Positions 1-9,458 are shown, counted from the first letter of the stretch. The stretch is DNA of 64,000 nucleotides from Rheinheimera sp. (GCF_030690345.1 NZ_JAUYGV010000001.1:620001-684000), one strand, 5' to 3'. Made by a program: numbers and translations. Notes: generated by a model from the sequence alone, not told the origin.

Positions 1-261
1 ATTGGTCAGTTTTATATTCACCCGTTTTAAGTCATTGGCTGCTTTGGCCACAATAACTTCCGCATCTTCATTCTGCTTCAGCGCCTGCTGTATCACAGCG
101 ACCGGCGCCTGGTCCTGATTCAGCGCATCATTAACCGAACCCAGCTCACCTGCCGCTGTGCTGATATCTTTCTTTATCGCTTCGTTTTTTTTCAGCACAC
201 TGTGTAGCGACAAGCGTTTGCCGGTGCGTTTATCTCTGTTCACTTTGGGTTCTGCTGACAT
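1..261 (-). CDS. Hypothetical protein, C-terminus outside window
   Basis: The frame stays open for 87 codons from an ATG at 261 to the left edge, so the 3' end is missing. An AGAGG ribosome-binding site sits a few bases before the ATG. The visible N-terminus is hydrophilic and rich in Lys, Asn, Gln and Ala, has no signal peptide, and looks helical (a long KKNEAIKKDISTAAGEL-type stretch). I do not recognise a family. It is transcribed away from the desaturase operon, so the two share the 262-583 intergenic region. Confidence 0.6.
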   Translation of the reverse strand, partial: MSAEPKVNRDKRTGKRLSLHSVLKKNEAIKKDISTAAGELGSVNDALNQDQAPVAVIQQALKQNEDAEVIVAKAANDLKRVNIKLTN

Positions 262-408
262 TTCAATACCTCTTAATTAACGCTGTCACGACAGACCTTG
301 CCGGCGCGGCTTGAAATGGCCTGAGCATACAAGTTGCCGGCTAAGATTACTGTGCGTTATCGCACAGAGCGTAAATAACGCAGTACCCGCTTAACCAAAC
401 CGGAACAA

Positions 409-426
409 AGTGTACAAGTGTTCACT
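409..426. promoter_or_regulatory. Palindromic operator candidate 1, FabR/DesT-like
   Basis: AGTGTACAAGTGTTCACT is an imperfect palindrome (14 of 18 positions symmetric). It resembles the palindromes I recall for the TetR-type unsaturated-fatty-acid regulators FabR and DesT (AGYGTACA-NN-TGTNCRCT). The site and the following bases (…GAATAAAC) recur 130 bp downstream. The match is from memory, not from a matrix scan. Confidence 0.5.
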
Positions 427-538
427 GAATAAACCCCTGAACCATTTTCAGTGCAAAATTTAATTATTTTTAAATTCAATCAGATAACAAAATTTAAACT
501 ATAAAGCAAAAACCAAAACTGGCCAAACCAGATAACTT

Positions 539-556
539 AGTGTACAACTGTGCGCT
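539..556. promoter_or_regulatory. Palindromic operator candidate 2, FabR/DesT-like
   Basis: AGTGTACAACTGTGCGCT repeats site 1 in direct orientation, again followed by GAAATAAAC, and ends 27 bases before the reductase start codon. A protein bound here would cover the promoter or early leader of the reductase-desaturase operon. Confidence 0.5.
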
Positions 557-583
557 GAAATAAACTGATAGCGTGAACCTGTA

Positions 584-1675
584 GTGAAGCCATTTTTCAG
601 CCGCCTTTGGCGCAGCTTTTGTTTAATGCTGGGCAACCAGAGTTCGTTAACCTTGTATTTTTTGCCGTTGCTGCAGCGGCTTTGGCCGGGCTTTTTACCG
701 GGGCAATACCGCGCAAGGCTGGTTGGCAAGCAGTGGCAAACCGCAGATATGCTGCAATTAAGCTTTCAGGTATCCGGCCGCTGGCCGGGTTTTCTGCCAG
801 GCCAACATCTGTTAATAACGCTGCAGCACCAGGGCCGCTATATCAGCCGGCCGTTCAGTATTTGCTCGCCGTTTAGCCTGTGGCAAAGCCACCGGCAGAT
901 ACAGCTGTGCTGCAAAATCAACAGCGCGGGTGAATTTACCCCGCTGTTGCAACAGCTGCAAAACGGCACTGTAGTAAATATCAGCGCGGCGCAGGGCGAT
1001 TTTTGCCGGCAGCAACCTACACTGCCCACCCTGTTTGTCGCCGCCGGCTCCGGCATTACGCCCATCGCCTCTATGCTGCTGAGCCAACGCCATTGGCTGG
1101 CACCGGTAACGCTGTACTACCGCTGTCGCGGCAGTGAAAACGCGGCCTTGCTAAGCGAACTGACACAACTGGCAGCCCGCCAGCCGCTGTTTAGCTTAAT
1201 GTTGTCTGACAGCCGCACTGAGCCGGCGGAAACATTGCAACAACAGCTGCTCACTGATAGCAACGACAAGCAGTTTTATCTGTGCGGCCCGGCGGCTTTT
1301 ATGCAACAAATACGCACTGCGCTGCTAAGTAGCGCTGTTAAACCGGCGCAAATACAGCAGGAACAATTTGGCCTGGCCATGCCTTTAGCAACCGGACACA
1401 GCAATGATGCAACACCACTGACGGCCAGCTTTATCCGCGCCGGCATCAGCACGCAGGTAACACTGAACCCACAGCAGAGCTTATTGCAAAACGCCGAGCA
1501 GCATGGCCTGGCGCCGCGCTTCGGCTGTCGTATGGGCGTATGTTTTCAATGTGTGTGCGACAAAGTATCCGGCCAGGTGCGCGATTTGCGCAGCGGCGCC
1601 CTAAGCGGGCATGGTGCAGAGCAAATTCAGCTGTGTGTAAGCCAACCGGTAACCGAATTAGTGATTAAGCTGTAA
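584..1675 (+). CDS. Ferredoxin reductase with C-terminal 2Fe-2S domain, desaturase electron donor
   Basis: Predicted to pass electrons from NAD(P)H through FAD and a 2Fe-2S cluster to the adjacent desaturase. An FAD-binding RPFSI motif lies near residue 90 and a nucleotide-binding GSGITP near 155. The plant-type cluster cysteines are C315, C320, C323 and C351 of 363 residues. The pairing with a membrane desaturase matches mycobacterial Rv3230c-DesA3 and Pseudomonas DesC-DesB. The start is a GTG with a weak ribosome-binding site; no better in-frame start lies upstream because of stops. The desaturase gene begins 11 bp after the stop, so the two are almost certainly co-transcribed, probably under the palindromes at 409 and 539. 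Confidence 0.88.
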   Translation: MKPFFSRLWRSFCLMLGNQSSLTLYFLPLLQRLWPGFLPGQYRARLVGKQWQTADMLQLSFQVSGRWPGFLPGQHLLITLQHQGRYISRPFSICSPFSLWQSHRQIQLCCKINSAGEFTPLLQQLQNGTVVNISAAQGDFCRQQPTLPTLFVAAGSGITPIASMLLSQRHWLAPVTLYYRCRGSENAALLSELTQLAARQPLFSLMLSDSRTEPAETLQQQLLTDSNDKQFYLCGPAAFMQQIRTALLSSAVKPAQIQQEQFGLAMPLATGHSNDATPLTASFIRAGISTQVTLNPQQSLLQNAEQHGLAPRFGCRMGVCFQCVCDKVSGQVRDLRSGALSGHGAEQIQLCVSQPVTELVIKL

Positions 1676-1686
1676 CAGGATTATTG

Positions 1687-2772
1687 ATGAAACTTTCCAC
1701 TGCACAATTTACCGCGCTTGAGCAAGAGCTGGATAGCGTAAAACAACAGGTACAACAGCAACTGGGTGATGCCGATGCGCGCTATATCCGTCGGGTATTG
1801 CTGGTGCAGCGCTTAAGTGCACTAAGCGGGCGTATTTTGCTGGTGCTGGGCTTTATTACGCCCTGGCTTTGGCTGGCAGGTGTGTTGCTGTTAGCATTGG
1901 CAAAAATACTCGACAATATGGAAATTGGTCACAATGTGCTGCATGGTCAATACGACTGGATGAACGACCCGGTGCTGCATTCCAAACGCTATGAATGGGA
2001 TATTGCCTGCGATGCCGGAAGTTGGCAGCGCACACATAACTTTGAGCACCACACTTACACCAATATTATTGGCAAAGACCGCGACTTTGGTTACGGCCTG
2101 CTGCGCTTAAGTAACGATTTTCGCTGGCGGCTGCGTAACTTATGGCAAGGCGGCACTTACCTGCTGCTAAGCATGTTGTTTCAATGGGGCGTGTCGTATC
2201 ACGAGCTGGCCGCGCAGCGGGTATTCGCCGGCAAAAAGAAGGCTGATCGCCATTCACAGGTTAGCGACAGCGAACTAAAAAAAGCCTTTTTTGGCAAGGG
2301 TGCCCGCCAGTTGATAAAAGATTATCTGTTCTTCCCGCTTATCGCGGGGCCAATGTGGCTGTGGGTATTGTGTGGCAATTTGTTGGCGAATTTAATCCGC
2401 AACTTATGGACTTCAACCGTAATTTTCTGCGGCCATTTTACCAAAGAAGTGTATGCCTTCAACGCTGCACAGTGCGAAGGCGAAAGCCGTGGTCAGTGGT
2501 ATTATCGCCAAATGCTGGGTTCATCAAACTTTACCGGCCCTACCTGGCTGCATATTTTAACCGGCCATTTAAGCTGCCAGATAGAGCACCATCTGTTTCC
2601 AGATATTCCGGCGCGGCACTACCCTGCTATGGCGAAACAGGTGCAGGCTATAGCGACAAAATATGCTATTCCGTACAACAGCGGCAGCTTTGTGCGCCAG
2701 TACAGCACGGTATTTCTGAGGATTATGCGCTATTCACTGCCGGGTGGCGGGAAAGCTGTAAAAGGGTTATGA
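1687..2772 (+). CDS. Membrane fatty acid desaturase (DesA3-like)
   Basis: A 361-residue integral-membrane di-iron acyl desaturase that should insert double bonds into fatty acyl chains. All three histidine boxes are present: HxxxH (H82, H86, in GHNVLHGQYDWMND), HxxxHH (H117, H121, H122) and QxxHH (H301, H302, in QIEHHLFPDIP). The first two boxes closely resemble mycobacterial DesA3. The ATG at 1687 is preferred over the TTG just before it because an AGGA lies 6 bases upstream. Membrane segments flank residues 47-75 and the region around 220-250. The 3' end overlaps the convergent CBS gene by 6 bp. Confidence 0.9.
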   Translation: MKLSTAQFTALEQELDSVKQQVQQQLGDADARYIRRVLLVQRLSALSGRILLVLGFITPWLWLAGVLLLALAKILDNMEIGHNVLHGQYDWMNDPVLHSKRYEWDIACDAGSWQRTHNFEHHTYTNIIGKDRDFGYGLLRLSNDFRWRLRNLWQGGTYLLLSMLFQWGVSYHELAAQRVFAGKKKADRHSQVSDSELKKAFFGKGARQLIKDYLFFPLIAGPMWLWVLCGNLLANLIRNLWTSTVIFCGHFTKEVYAFNAAQCEGESRGQWYYRQMLGSSNFTGPTWLHILTGHLSCQIEHHLFPDIPARHYPAMAKQVQAIATKYAIPYNSGSFVRQYSTVFLRIMRYSLPGGGKAVKGL

Positions 2773-3192
2773 CGCAGTACGCTTATCGGTGCGGTCCAGC
2801 GCGCGGATAATATCGCGCCAGCTTAAAATACCCTGCGGCCGGTTCTGGCTGTCTACCACCGGAATACAAGATACGCCATGCGTATTAAATAGCTGAATGG
2901 CATCCATTACCTTAGCCTGCGGCTGCAAGGTAACCGGCTGGCGTAGCATTATTTGGTGCACTTTCTTGTTTAGCGTCGCTAAATCACGCGGCGTCTCGGC
3001 GGCAGTGCCTATATGCGGGCTCAGCGCTTTAAACAAATCACGATCAGATAACACGCCAAGTAAAATGCCATTTTCCACCACCAACACATGGTGAAACTTT
3101 ACATGGTCAAAAATCTGCTTTACCACCGTCAGCGCATCATCCGGCGATACGCTAACCGGTTTGGTACTCATTAATTGAGCGATATTAAGCAT
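2767..3192 (-). CDS. Tandem CBS-domain protein
   Basis: A 141-residue cytoplasmic protein made almost entirely of two CBS domains (about residues 1-60 and 78-135), each with the typical GxLSxRD or GILSWRDI ending. Such stand-alone pairs usually bind adenine nucleotides and act as energy or redox sensors. It is transcribed with the DUF4199 gene 5 bp upstream, which suggests a shared role, but the partner that it regulates cannot be named from sequence. Confidence 0.88.
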   Translation of the reverse strand: MLNIAQLMSTKPVSVSPDDALTVVKQIFDHVKFHHVLVVENGILLGVLSDRDLFKALSPHIGTAAETPRDLATLNKKVHQIMLRQPVTLQPQAKVMDAIQLFNTHGVSCIPVVDSQNRPQGILSWRDIIRALDRTDKRTAS

Positions 3193-3197
3193 CAGGG

Positions 3198-3677
3198 TTA
3201 ACCTTTACTGCGCAGGAAAAACGCGACGATAACTGAGGTTAGCACGCCCATAATGGCAGCGCCTATCACGCTTTGCAGCATATAGTTGTTTAAGCTGAAA
3301 TACTCCGCAGCCCGCTCTGTGCTCATCATGCCCTGTGCTATGGCATAAGCCTGCACGTTGGGGAAATAGTCCGGGGTAATTACCTTGTGGGTTAGCCACT
3401 GCGCTGCCGGGCTTAACAGCACCACCACCAGCGTAATTAGCAGCCCCGCTTGCATGCCCTGTTTCCAGCTCATAGTGCCGTTATAATCGCGTGTCTTTTT
3501 CTGCCTAAGCGCCAGTACATAAACCAGTATCGCCGGTATGGCAAACAGGTTGGTATAAGTAGCGTGCTGCGCAATATGCCGGCCATGTAAGCCGACTAAC
3601 TGCTCGCCCCACATCCATAGCAGCATTACCGCAGTAAAAATAAAGCCCCAGCGTATTTCTGTCAGATATTTTTGCAT
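3198..3677 (-). CDS. DUF4199-family membrane protein
   Basis: A 159-residue inner-membrane protein with four predicted transmembrane helices: near residues 9-25, 42-57, 78-95 and 132-153. The hairpin layout and the length fit DUF4199, a family of unknown function. It is the first gene of a two-gene unit with the CBS protein. It diverges from the TetR gene at 3796, so the 118-bp gap between them probably carries both promoters. Confidence 0.75.
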   Translation of the reverse strand: MQKYLTEIRWGFIFTAVMLLWMWGEQLVGLHGRHIAQHATYTNLFAIPAILVYVLALRQKKTRDYNGTMSWKQGMQAGLLITLVVVLLSPAAQWLTHKVITPDYFPNVQAYAIAQGMMSTERAAEYFSLNNYMLQSVIGAAIMGVLTSVIVAFFLRSKG

Positions 3678-3795
3678 AACCTATTGTTCTTGTTAGCGTA
3701 GACACAGCAAAACTATAGCGCTTTTATATGGCTTTACCAGCCGTTTACGCAGACATATCTATACTTAAAAGCTGCAGCAGATAAAGGTAAAGCTT

Positions 3796-4344
3796 ATGCG
3801 CCAACAGATCCTTGATACCGCACTGCAACTGGCAGCGAAAACCGGCTGGGAGCAGCTAACGCTGCAACAGATTGCCACTGCGCTGCATATCAGCCTGGCG
3901 GATATTTACCGGCATTACCGGCAAAAGGATGATTTAGTCGATGCCTGGTTTGACCGGGCCGATCTGGCGCTGCTAAGTGCACAGATCAGTAAAGAGTTAC
4001 CTGCCACAACCCGGCTGCAACAGGCAATACAGCATTGGCTGGCGGCGCTTGCGCCCTACCATAAACTTACCGGCCAGATGCTGCTGTATAAACTGGAACC
4101 GGGCCATATTCATTTGCAACTGGACGGTATTTTACGCATCAGCCGCACTGTGCAGTGGCTGCGTGAGGCGGCCGGCTTAACTGCCAGCGGCACAGCGAGG
4201 ATTGGCCAGGAGCTGGCATTAAGCAGCCTGTTTGTCGCTGTATTTATTTACTGGTTAAATGACAGCTCGGCCGGGCAGCAGCGCAGCCTGAAGATACTGC
4301 AGCGCAAGTTGCAGTGGGGCGATGCAGTGCGCTTATGGCGCTAA
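3796..4344 (+). CDS. TetR-family transcriptional regulator
   Basis: A 182-residue protein whose first 45 residues form a TetR helix-turn-helix (ILDTALQLAAKTGWEQLTLQQIA, then ISLADIYRHYRQKDDL). The C-terminal ligand domain does not identify an effector and is somewhat reminiscent of COQ9-like TetR proteins. It lies divergent to the DUF4199-CBS unit and 2 kb from the desaturase operon. It could be the factor that binds the palindromes at 409 and 539, but adjacency to its usual target is lacking, so this is speculation. Confidence 0.8.
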   Translation: MRQQILDTALQLAAKTGWEQLTLQQIATALHISLADIYRHYRQKDDLVDAWFDRADLALLSAQISKELPATTRLQQAIQHWLAALAPYHKLTGQMLLYKLEPGHIHLQLDGILRISRTVQWLREAAGLTASGTARIGQELALSSLFVAVFIYWLNDSSAGQQRSLKILQRKLQWGDAVRLWR

Positions 4345-4364
4345 ATGGGGCATAAGCTATAGCG

Positions 4365-5615
4365 CTAGCTGTCACGCAGTTGCTGGTGCAACGCTTTAAG
4401 CGTTTTAATATCTTCACTATAAGCCATCGCATGTTCGGCGCGGGCCAGGGCCGCAGCAGACTGGCGCAGTGCATGCGGGCGAAATTCGCTGTGCTGGCCG
4501 GATAACGCCAACAGGCTTTTTTGCAGGCGAATTTGTACTTCCAGCATGGCGGCACCATCACGGGCTATCGGGGTATAAAAATCGTCAAACAGCTCGCTCA
4601 GTTGCAGCGGCAACACAAATACCTGCGGATATGTCACTTCGGCTTGCTGCGGCGCAGTTTGTTGCCAGTTACTTAATACCCGCATACCGCGGCCGATAAT
4701 TTCAATCGCCGTGCCGGGGTCATTAATGGCCGGCGATAAGGCTTTCGAAGCAATCTCGGCCAGTACCAGCAAGCCAAAACGCGGATCCTGGTCAAAGGTG
4801 CGGTAATCGCGGATACAAAATGCATCCAACAGCGCCGTGTTGTCAGTTGCCGGAGCCGGGCTTAGCCACAACAACGGCCGGCTGGGTTCAATAAACACCC
4901 CGGGCCGCACACTGACATACAGCTGGCAGTTATGCTCAGCACCCCATTTATTCAGTGCTTTAATATCAATGTGCTGCAAATAGCCGATGCAGTTGCTTAA
5001 CAGCGGTTTGGCGTTCGCCGGTATATCGTCAAGGCTGCTCAGCTGCGCGGCTTGCAACCAGGGCGCCGCGTTGTGCCGCTTTAACGCCGCATAGGCCTCG
5101 TCTTCTACTTTATTTGCCGTTTCGCCCACCCGGCCAAGGCCGGATAAGTGATTGATCCACACCAGCATCATCACTACTATTAATGCCACCACCAGGATGG
5201 TAGTAAGAAACAACACCACTTCGCCGCGTTTGTCGTACAGTTCGGTGTTTAACAAAATAATGCTGACAATACTGAATAAAAACGAGCCGACAAAGGTGGC
5301 CAGCGCATTTTGCGTAGTGCTGTCTTCCATTAACAACCTGGTGGCACGCGGCGACACATTGTTGGTAGACGCGCTGTAAGCAGCTACCATTACACTAAGC
5401 GAAAAAGTGGTAACGGTAAGCATGCTGGAGGCCAGAATCGTCAGTATTTCCCCGGCCGCACCGGCACCGATAATATCGGCTAAGGCGTCAGGAATGTGAT
5501 CCTGCAGCACTACCGCAAGCCCGGCCGATAGTAGCGCCAGCACGGCAAAAGATACAGTACGAACCCACAACTTGCGGCTTAACTGTAATAATTGCCAGCC
5601 CCACTTTGATACCAT
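4365..5615 (-). CDS. DUF2254-family membrane protein
   Basis: A 416-residue protein with four N-terminal transmembrane helices within residues 18-155 followed by a long soluble C-terminal part. The block ILTILASSMLTVTTFSLSV and the following YSASTNNVSPRAT segment are characteristic of DUF2254, whose function is not established. Length is normal for the family. It is convergent with the TetR gene (20 bp apart) and appears to be a single-gene unit. Confidence 0.85.
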   Translation of the reverse strand: MVSKWGWQLLQLSRKLWVRTVSFAVLALLSAGLAVVLQDHIPDALADIIGAGAAGEILTILASSMLTVTTFSLSVMVAAYSASTNNVSPRATRLLMEDSTTQNALATFVGSFLFSIVSIILLNTELYDKRGEVVLFLTTILVVALIVVMMLVWINHLSGLGRVGETANKVEDEAYAALKRHNAAPWLQAAQLSSLDDIPANAKPLLSNCIGYLQHIDIKALNKWGAEHNCQLYVSVRPGVFIEPSRPLLWLSPAPATDNTALLDAFCIRDYRTFDQDPRFGLLVLAEIASKALSPAINDPGTAIEIIGRGMRVLSNWQQTAPQQAEVTYPQVFVLPLQLSELFDDFYTPIARDGAAMLEVQIRLQKSLLALSGQHSEFRPHALRQSAAALARAEHAMAYSEDIKTLKALHQQLRDS

Positions 5616-5710
5616 GATTCGGGCCTTTTAGTACAATTAACGAAGATAAATAACAACATACCCAAAGCACTGCCGGATCACAAGGCAGGGCGTACGTTAT
5701 TCAAAACGGT

Positions 5711-6451
5711 TCAGGGTTTAATTTTGTAGATCACATTCACTGATTTTTGCAGCGTAATATGCCGTGGCAACACTAAATTGGCGCTGCTGTCGGCCATTTC
5801 AGCATTTTTACGCATAGCACCAAAGCTGACGGCACTGCCGGCAAAACCAAAATCACCGGCCAGCGCGCCCCAGCCTGCGCTGTCGCTGATAGCAAATACG
5901 CTACTGATCTTTACGCCCTGGGCGGCGGCCAGATGATCAGCACGGCGGCGGGCATCAGCACCGGCCTGTTCGCTTAGTTTAAGCTCGTGCTGCTCGCGCT
6001 GGCTGCTGTCAAAACTGCCCTGAATCGAGAATATCTGCGGCTGCTTAAACAAGTAGTCCATCACTGCCACATAGTTGCCCAGTTGGTTCAGCGTTACTGT
6101 GATCGGCTGGCTGGCTTCATAGCCGGTAATGGTTCTGTCGTTATAATCTTTATACAGCGCTTCTTTATTAATTTGTGAGGCATCTATATCGGCTTCGCTA
6201 ACGCCCTGCGCGGCCAGAAATTGCATCAGATCGCGGCCTTGCTTATATACCGCTTCGGTGGCGGCATCGGCTTTAGCTGCCGTGTGGCGGATAACAAACT
6301 GAATACGCGCTTTGTCCGGTGCCACATCCAGTTTGGCTTCACCACTGACAGTAATAAACGGAAAATCCGGTAACGGGCTGGCCTGCACAGCAGCGCTCAG
6401 GCCCAAGCTTAAAACAGTGGTTAAAGCTGTGGTTAAAATAGTTAACTTCAT
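5711..6451 (-). CDS. SIMPL-domain (DUF541) periplasmic protein, YggE-like
   Basis: A 246-residue protein, the same length as E. coli YggE, with a cleavable signal peptide ending near VQA at residue 23. The SIMPL domain begins at ITVSGEAKLDVAPDKA, typical of the family, and continues to the end. YggE has been linked to protection from oxidative stress, but the molecular activity is unknown. It is a single-gene unit divergent from the aminopeptidase. Confidence 0.88.
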   Translation of the reverse strand: MKLTILTTALTTVLSLGLSAAVQASPLPDFPFITVSGEAKLDVAPDKARIQFVIRHTAAKADAATEAVYKQGRDLMQFLAAQGVSEADIDASQINKEALYKDYNDRTITGYEASQPITVTLNQLGNYVAVMDYLFKQPQIFSIQGSFDSSQREQHELKLSEQAGADARRRADHLAAAQGVKISSVFAISDSAGWGALAGDFGFAGSAVSFGAMRKNAEMADSSANLVLPRHITLQKSVNVIYKIKP

Positions 6452-6587
6452 ATATACCTCGTTATTGAACAGGATTTAATGCCCATTACAGCAAAACTGC
6501 TGCCGTTAAGTTGTCATTATTTGTAGAGTTGTATTTGGCCTGAGTTTGCCTTTACACTCTGCTCTCTTTCGCTTCTAAGGAAACACC

Positions 6588-8444
6588 ATGTCTGCACGCC
6601 TGCTTACTCTTGGCACTGCTTTGCTCTGCAGCAGCTATGCTTTTGTTGCTACAAATACTCTGGCCGCAACCGATGCCTACACCTACGCCAACTTTGATGC
6701 GGTAACGGTAAAGCACCTGCACCTGGATTTAGCCGTTAACTTTGAGCAAAAAGCCTTAACCGGCTTTGCCGATTTACAACTTAACTGGCTAAACAGCAGC
6801 GACAACAGGGTATATTTGGACACGCGCGATCTGGTTATAGAGCGTATTTACGCCAAAAGGGCCGACGGCAACTGGCAAAAAGTGCCTTTTAGCCTGGGGC
6901 AGCGCGATGCGGTGCTGGGCAGCAAGCTCACAATCAGCCCGACCTTTCAGGCGCAAACACTGCGTATTTACTATAGCTCGACCGACAAGGCCTCCGGCCT
7001 GCAGTGGTTAACGCCAGAGCAAACCGCCGGTAAAACCACGCCCTTTATGTTCAGCCAGAACCAGGCAATTCATGCCCGCAGCTGGATCCCCATTCAGGAC
7101 ACCCCTGCCGTACGCATGACCTACAGCGCCAGGATCCAAACCCGCGACGACGTACTGGCTATTATGAGCGCCAATAATGAACCTGGCATGAGCCGCGATG
7201 GTGATTACCAGTTTGTGATGCCGCAAGCCATTCCGGCTTATTTAATTGCTATAGCCGCCGGCGACTTACAATTTAAAGCCATGAGTGAGCAAACCGGCGT
7301 CTATGCCGAGCCTTATATTCTTAACGCCTCAGCCGAAGAGTTTGCCAGCACCCAGGCAATGATCGACGCCACAGAACAGCTGTATGGCGACTACCGCTGG
7401 GGCCGCTACGACTTACTGATTTTACCGCCCAGCTTCCCGTTTGGCGGTATGGAAAACCCGGTACTGAGCTTTATTACCCCCACCGTAGTAGCCGGTGATG
7501 GCAGCCTGGTGAATTTAATTGCTCACGAGCTGGCGCACTCCTGGTCCGGCAACCTGGTAACTAACGCTACCTGGCGCGACCTATGGCTGAACGAAGGTTT
7601 TACCTCCTATGTCGAAAACCGCATTATGGAGCAGGTATTCGGTACCGATCGCGCCATTATGGAACAGGCCTTATCGGTGCAGGGCTTAAAAGACGAGCTG
7701 GCAGAGCTAGCCGCTAACGACAGTATTTTGCACCTTGACTTGCATGGCCGTGATCCGGACGATGCTTTTAGCGGCGTGCCTTACACCAAAGGCCAGCTGT
7801 TTTTAATCTACCTGGAGCAAAAGTTCGGCCGCGATAAGTTTGATCCGTTCGTACGGCAGTACTTTGACGACCATGCGTTTCAAAGCCTGGACACCGCACG
7901 CTTTGTAACCTACTTAAATACCCACTTACTGCAAAAACACCCGGGCATAGTGTCGCTGGATGAGGCAAAAAGCTGGATTTACCAGCCTGGCTTGCCCGCG
8001 GGCACACCTGATCCGCAGTCGGATGCGTTTAATCAGGTGCAGCAACAGGCTAACAACTGGCTGGCCGGCAACAGCGAACTCAGCAGCCTGCCTACTGCCA
8101 ACTGGACAGTGCACGAATGGCTGTATTTTATTAATAACCTGCCGCTGACTATTACACCGGAGCAACTGGCAGAGCTGGACGCCACCTTTAACCTGACGCA
8201 ATCGACTAACAGCGAAATTGCTCATGCCTGGTATTTGCTGGCATTGAAAACCGGTTACCAGGACATTGCCGCCGCGCTGGAGCAATATCTGGTTAATATC
8301 GGCCGGCGTAAGCTGATTATTCCGCTGTATAAACAGCTGGCCAGCATCCCGGAAGGCCTGGCCTTTGCCCGTGCCGTGTACGAAAAAGCCCGGCCCGGTT
8401 ACCACCCGCTGGCGCAGGGCTCGGTTGATGAGCTACTTAAATAG
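6588..8444 (+). CDS. M1-family zinc aminopeptidase, leukotriene-A4-hydrolase type
   Basis: A 618-residue secreted metallopeptidase. A signal peptide covers about the first 27 residues (ending near TLA). The exopeptidase motif GGMEN precedes the zinc site HELAH (H313, E314, H317), followed 18 residues later by the third ligand E336 in NEGFTSYVE. The C-terminal 150 residues fit the helical leukotriene-A4-hydrolase domain. It should remove N-terminal residues from peptides in the periplasm. An AAGGA ribosome-binding site precedes the ATG. A strong hairpin follows the stop. Confidence 0.93.
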   Translation: MSARLLTLGTALLCSSYAFVATNTLAATDAYTYANFDAVTVKHLHLDLAVNFEQKALTGFADLQLNWLNSSDNRVYLDTRDLVIERIYAKRADGNWQKVPFSLGQRDAVLGSKLTISPTFQAQTLRIYYSSTDKASGLQWLTPEQTAGKTTPFMFSQNQAIHARSWIPIQDTPAVRMTYSARIQTRDDVLAIMSANNEPGMSRDGDYQFVMPQAIPAYLIAIAAGDLQFKAMSEQTGVYAEPYILNASAEEFASTQAMIDATEQLYGDYRWGRYDLLILPPSFPFGGMENPVLSFITPTVVAGDGSLVNLIAHELAHSWSGNLVTNATWRDLWLNEGFTSYVENRIMEQVFGTDRAIMEQALSVQGLKDELAELAANDSILHLDLHGRDPDDAFSGVPYTKGQLFLIYLEQKFGRDKFDPFVRQYFDDHAFQSLDTARFVTYLNTHLLQKHPGIVSLDEAKSWIYQPGLPAGTPDPQSDAFNQVQQQANNWLAGNSELSSLPTANWTVHEWLYFINNLPLTITPEQLAELDATFNLTQSTNSEIAHAWYLLALKTGYQDIAAALEQYLVNIGRRKLIIPLYKQLASIPEGLAFARAVYEKARPGYHPLAQGSVDELLK

Positions 8445-8459
8445 CTGAACGCCTGTTTT

Positions 8460-8489
8460 AGCGCTGCCGCCATTTAGCGCGGCAGCGCT
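8460..8489. terminator. Hairpin between convergent genes
   Basis: Perfect 11-bp arms (AGCGCTGCCGC / GCGGCAGCGCT) with an 8-base loop lie between the aminopeptidase stop and the convergent LysR stop. A long T-run is missing on either side, so it may be a weak intrinsic or a processed-end hairpin. Confidence 0.6.
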
Positions 8490-8490
8490 G

Positions 8491-9423
8491 TTACAGTTTA
8501 ACCTTGTCTAACAGCCAATCGGCCTCAATACAGTCCGGCAAATGTGCAGCAATAAACTGCGTTAACGACTGCGCCGCGTAAGATAAGCGCTTATCGGCAT
8601 TACGTACCAGATACCAATGGCTGTTAAGCGGAAAACCCGCCACATCCAGCACCGCCAGTTTTTCCCGCCCCTCCAGCAAGGTATGGCCGGAAATCACCGA
8701 CAACCCCAGCCCCGCCGCTACGCTCAGCCGTATTGCTTCGTTGCTTTCAATCTGCATACTGTGGCTAAGCTGTATGCCCTGGCTGCTTAGCCAGGCTTCA
8801 AACATCATCCGGGTGGCACTGCCGGGCTCGCGCAGTAAAAACCGCTCTTGCTTTAGCTGTACAAAACTCAGCTGCCGCTGCCCCACCGCCCAATGCTCTG
8901 ATGGCGCAATAAGCTGCAGCGGGTTTTTCACTATCGGCGTGGCCAGCACATGCTCACCACCGGGCGGGTGGCTAAACAGGTAAATATCGTCTTGTTGCTG
9001 CTCAAAACGGCTTAAAATTTGCGCCCGATTGCCAATATGCAGGGTCACCTCAATCTGTGGAAAACGGCGGTAAAACGGCCCTAAAATGCGCGGCATTAAA
9101 TACTGCGCGGTGTTCACCACCGCTATGCTTAAGCTGCCGCGCCGCCCGGCGTGCAGCTCACTTATTTCACTATCTAAATCATCAAACCGGCTTAGCACAT
9201 CACAGGCCGCCTGATACAACGCCTGGCCCGCAGCCGTGGGTTGTAAGGCACCGGCGTGGCTTTGCAATAACGGCTCGTTTAACACCTCAGACAGTTTTTT
9301 CAACTGCAAGGATACCGTCGGCTGGGTTAAATGCAGTGCCCGCGCCGCCGCGGAAACACTGCCCAGTTGCACTACCTTGATATACACCTGCAACAAGCGA
9401 AAACTTAATTGCCGTACGTCCAT
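8491..9423 (-). CDS. LysR-family regulator of the bicarbonate transporter
   Basis: A 310-residue LysR protein: winged helix-turn-helix at residues 5-65 (SVSAAARALHLTQPTVSLQLKKL) and a periplasmic-binding-protein-like effector domain from about 93. It resembles the CbbR/CmpR branch that controls carbon-fixation and bicarbonate-uptake genes. It is divergent from sbtA with a perfect 16-bp palindrome in the shared 131-bp promoter region, which supports the assignment. The actual inducer cannot be read from sequence. Confidence 0.85.
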   Translation of the reverse strand: MDVRQLSFRLLQVYIKVVQLGSVSAAARALHLTQPTVSLQLKKLSEVLNEPLLQSHAGALQPTAAGQALYQAACDVLSRFDDLDSEISELHAGRRGSLSIAVVNTAQYLMPRILGPFYRRFPQIEVTLHIGNRAQILSRFEQQQDDIYLFSHPPGGEHVLATPIVKNPLQLIAPSEHWAVGQRQLSFVQLKQERFLLREPGSATRMMFEAWLSSQGIQLSHSMQIESNEAIRLSVAAGLGLSVISGHTLLEGREKLAVLDVAGFPLNSHWYLVRNADKRLSYAAQSLTQFIAAHLPDCIEADWLLDKVKL

Positions 9424-9458
9424 TGCGCCCTCTTCCTACCAGATCTACAAAAACATCC

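Larger units (their letters stand above)
262..583. other. Divergent intergenic region upstream of the desaturase operon
   Basis: These 322 bases carry no convincing gene. They hold two palindromic operator candidates (409-426 and 539-556), an AT-rich stretch around 455-510 suitable for promoters, and a short dyad at 350-367 (arms CTGTGCG / CGCACAG, loop TTAT) of unknown role. Confidence 0.6.

Noticed and set aside
499-729. Minus-strand 76-codon frame over the desaturase promoter
   Set aside because: It is antisense to the reductase start and the operator region and has no family or ribosome-binding site.
3796-4344. Calling this TetR gene DesT or FabR
   Set aside because: It is 2 kb from the palindromes, divergent to other genes, and its ligand domain does not resemble DesT as far as I can tell.
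8460-8489. Strong intrinsic terminator for both convergent genes
   Set aside because: The hairpin is perfect but neither side has a good T-run, so it is listed with moderate confidence only.
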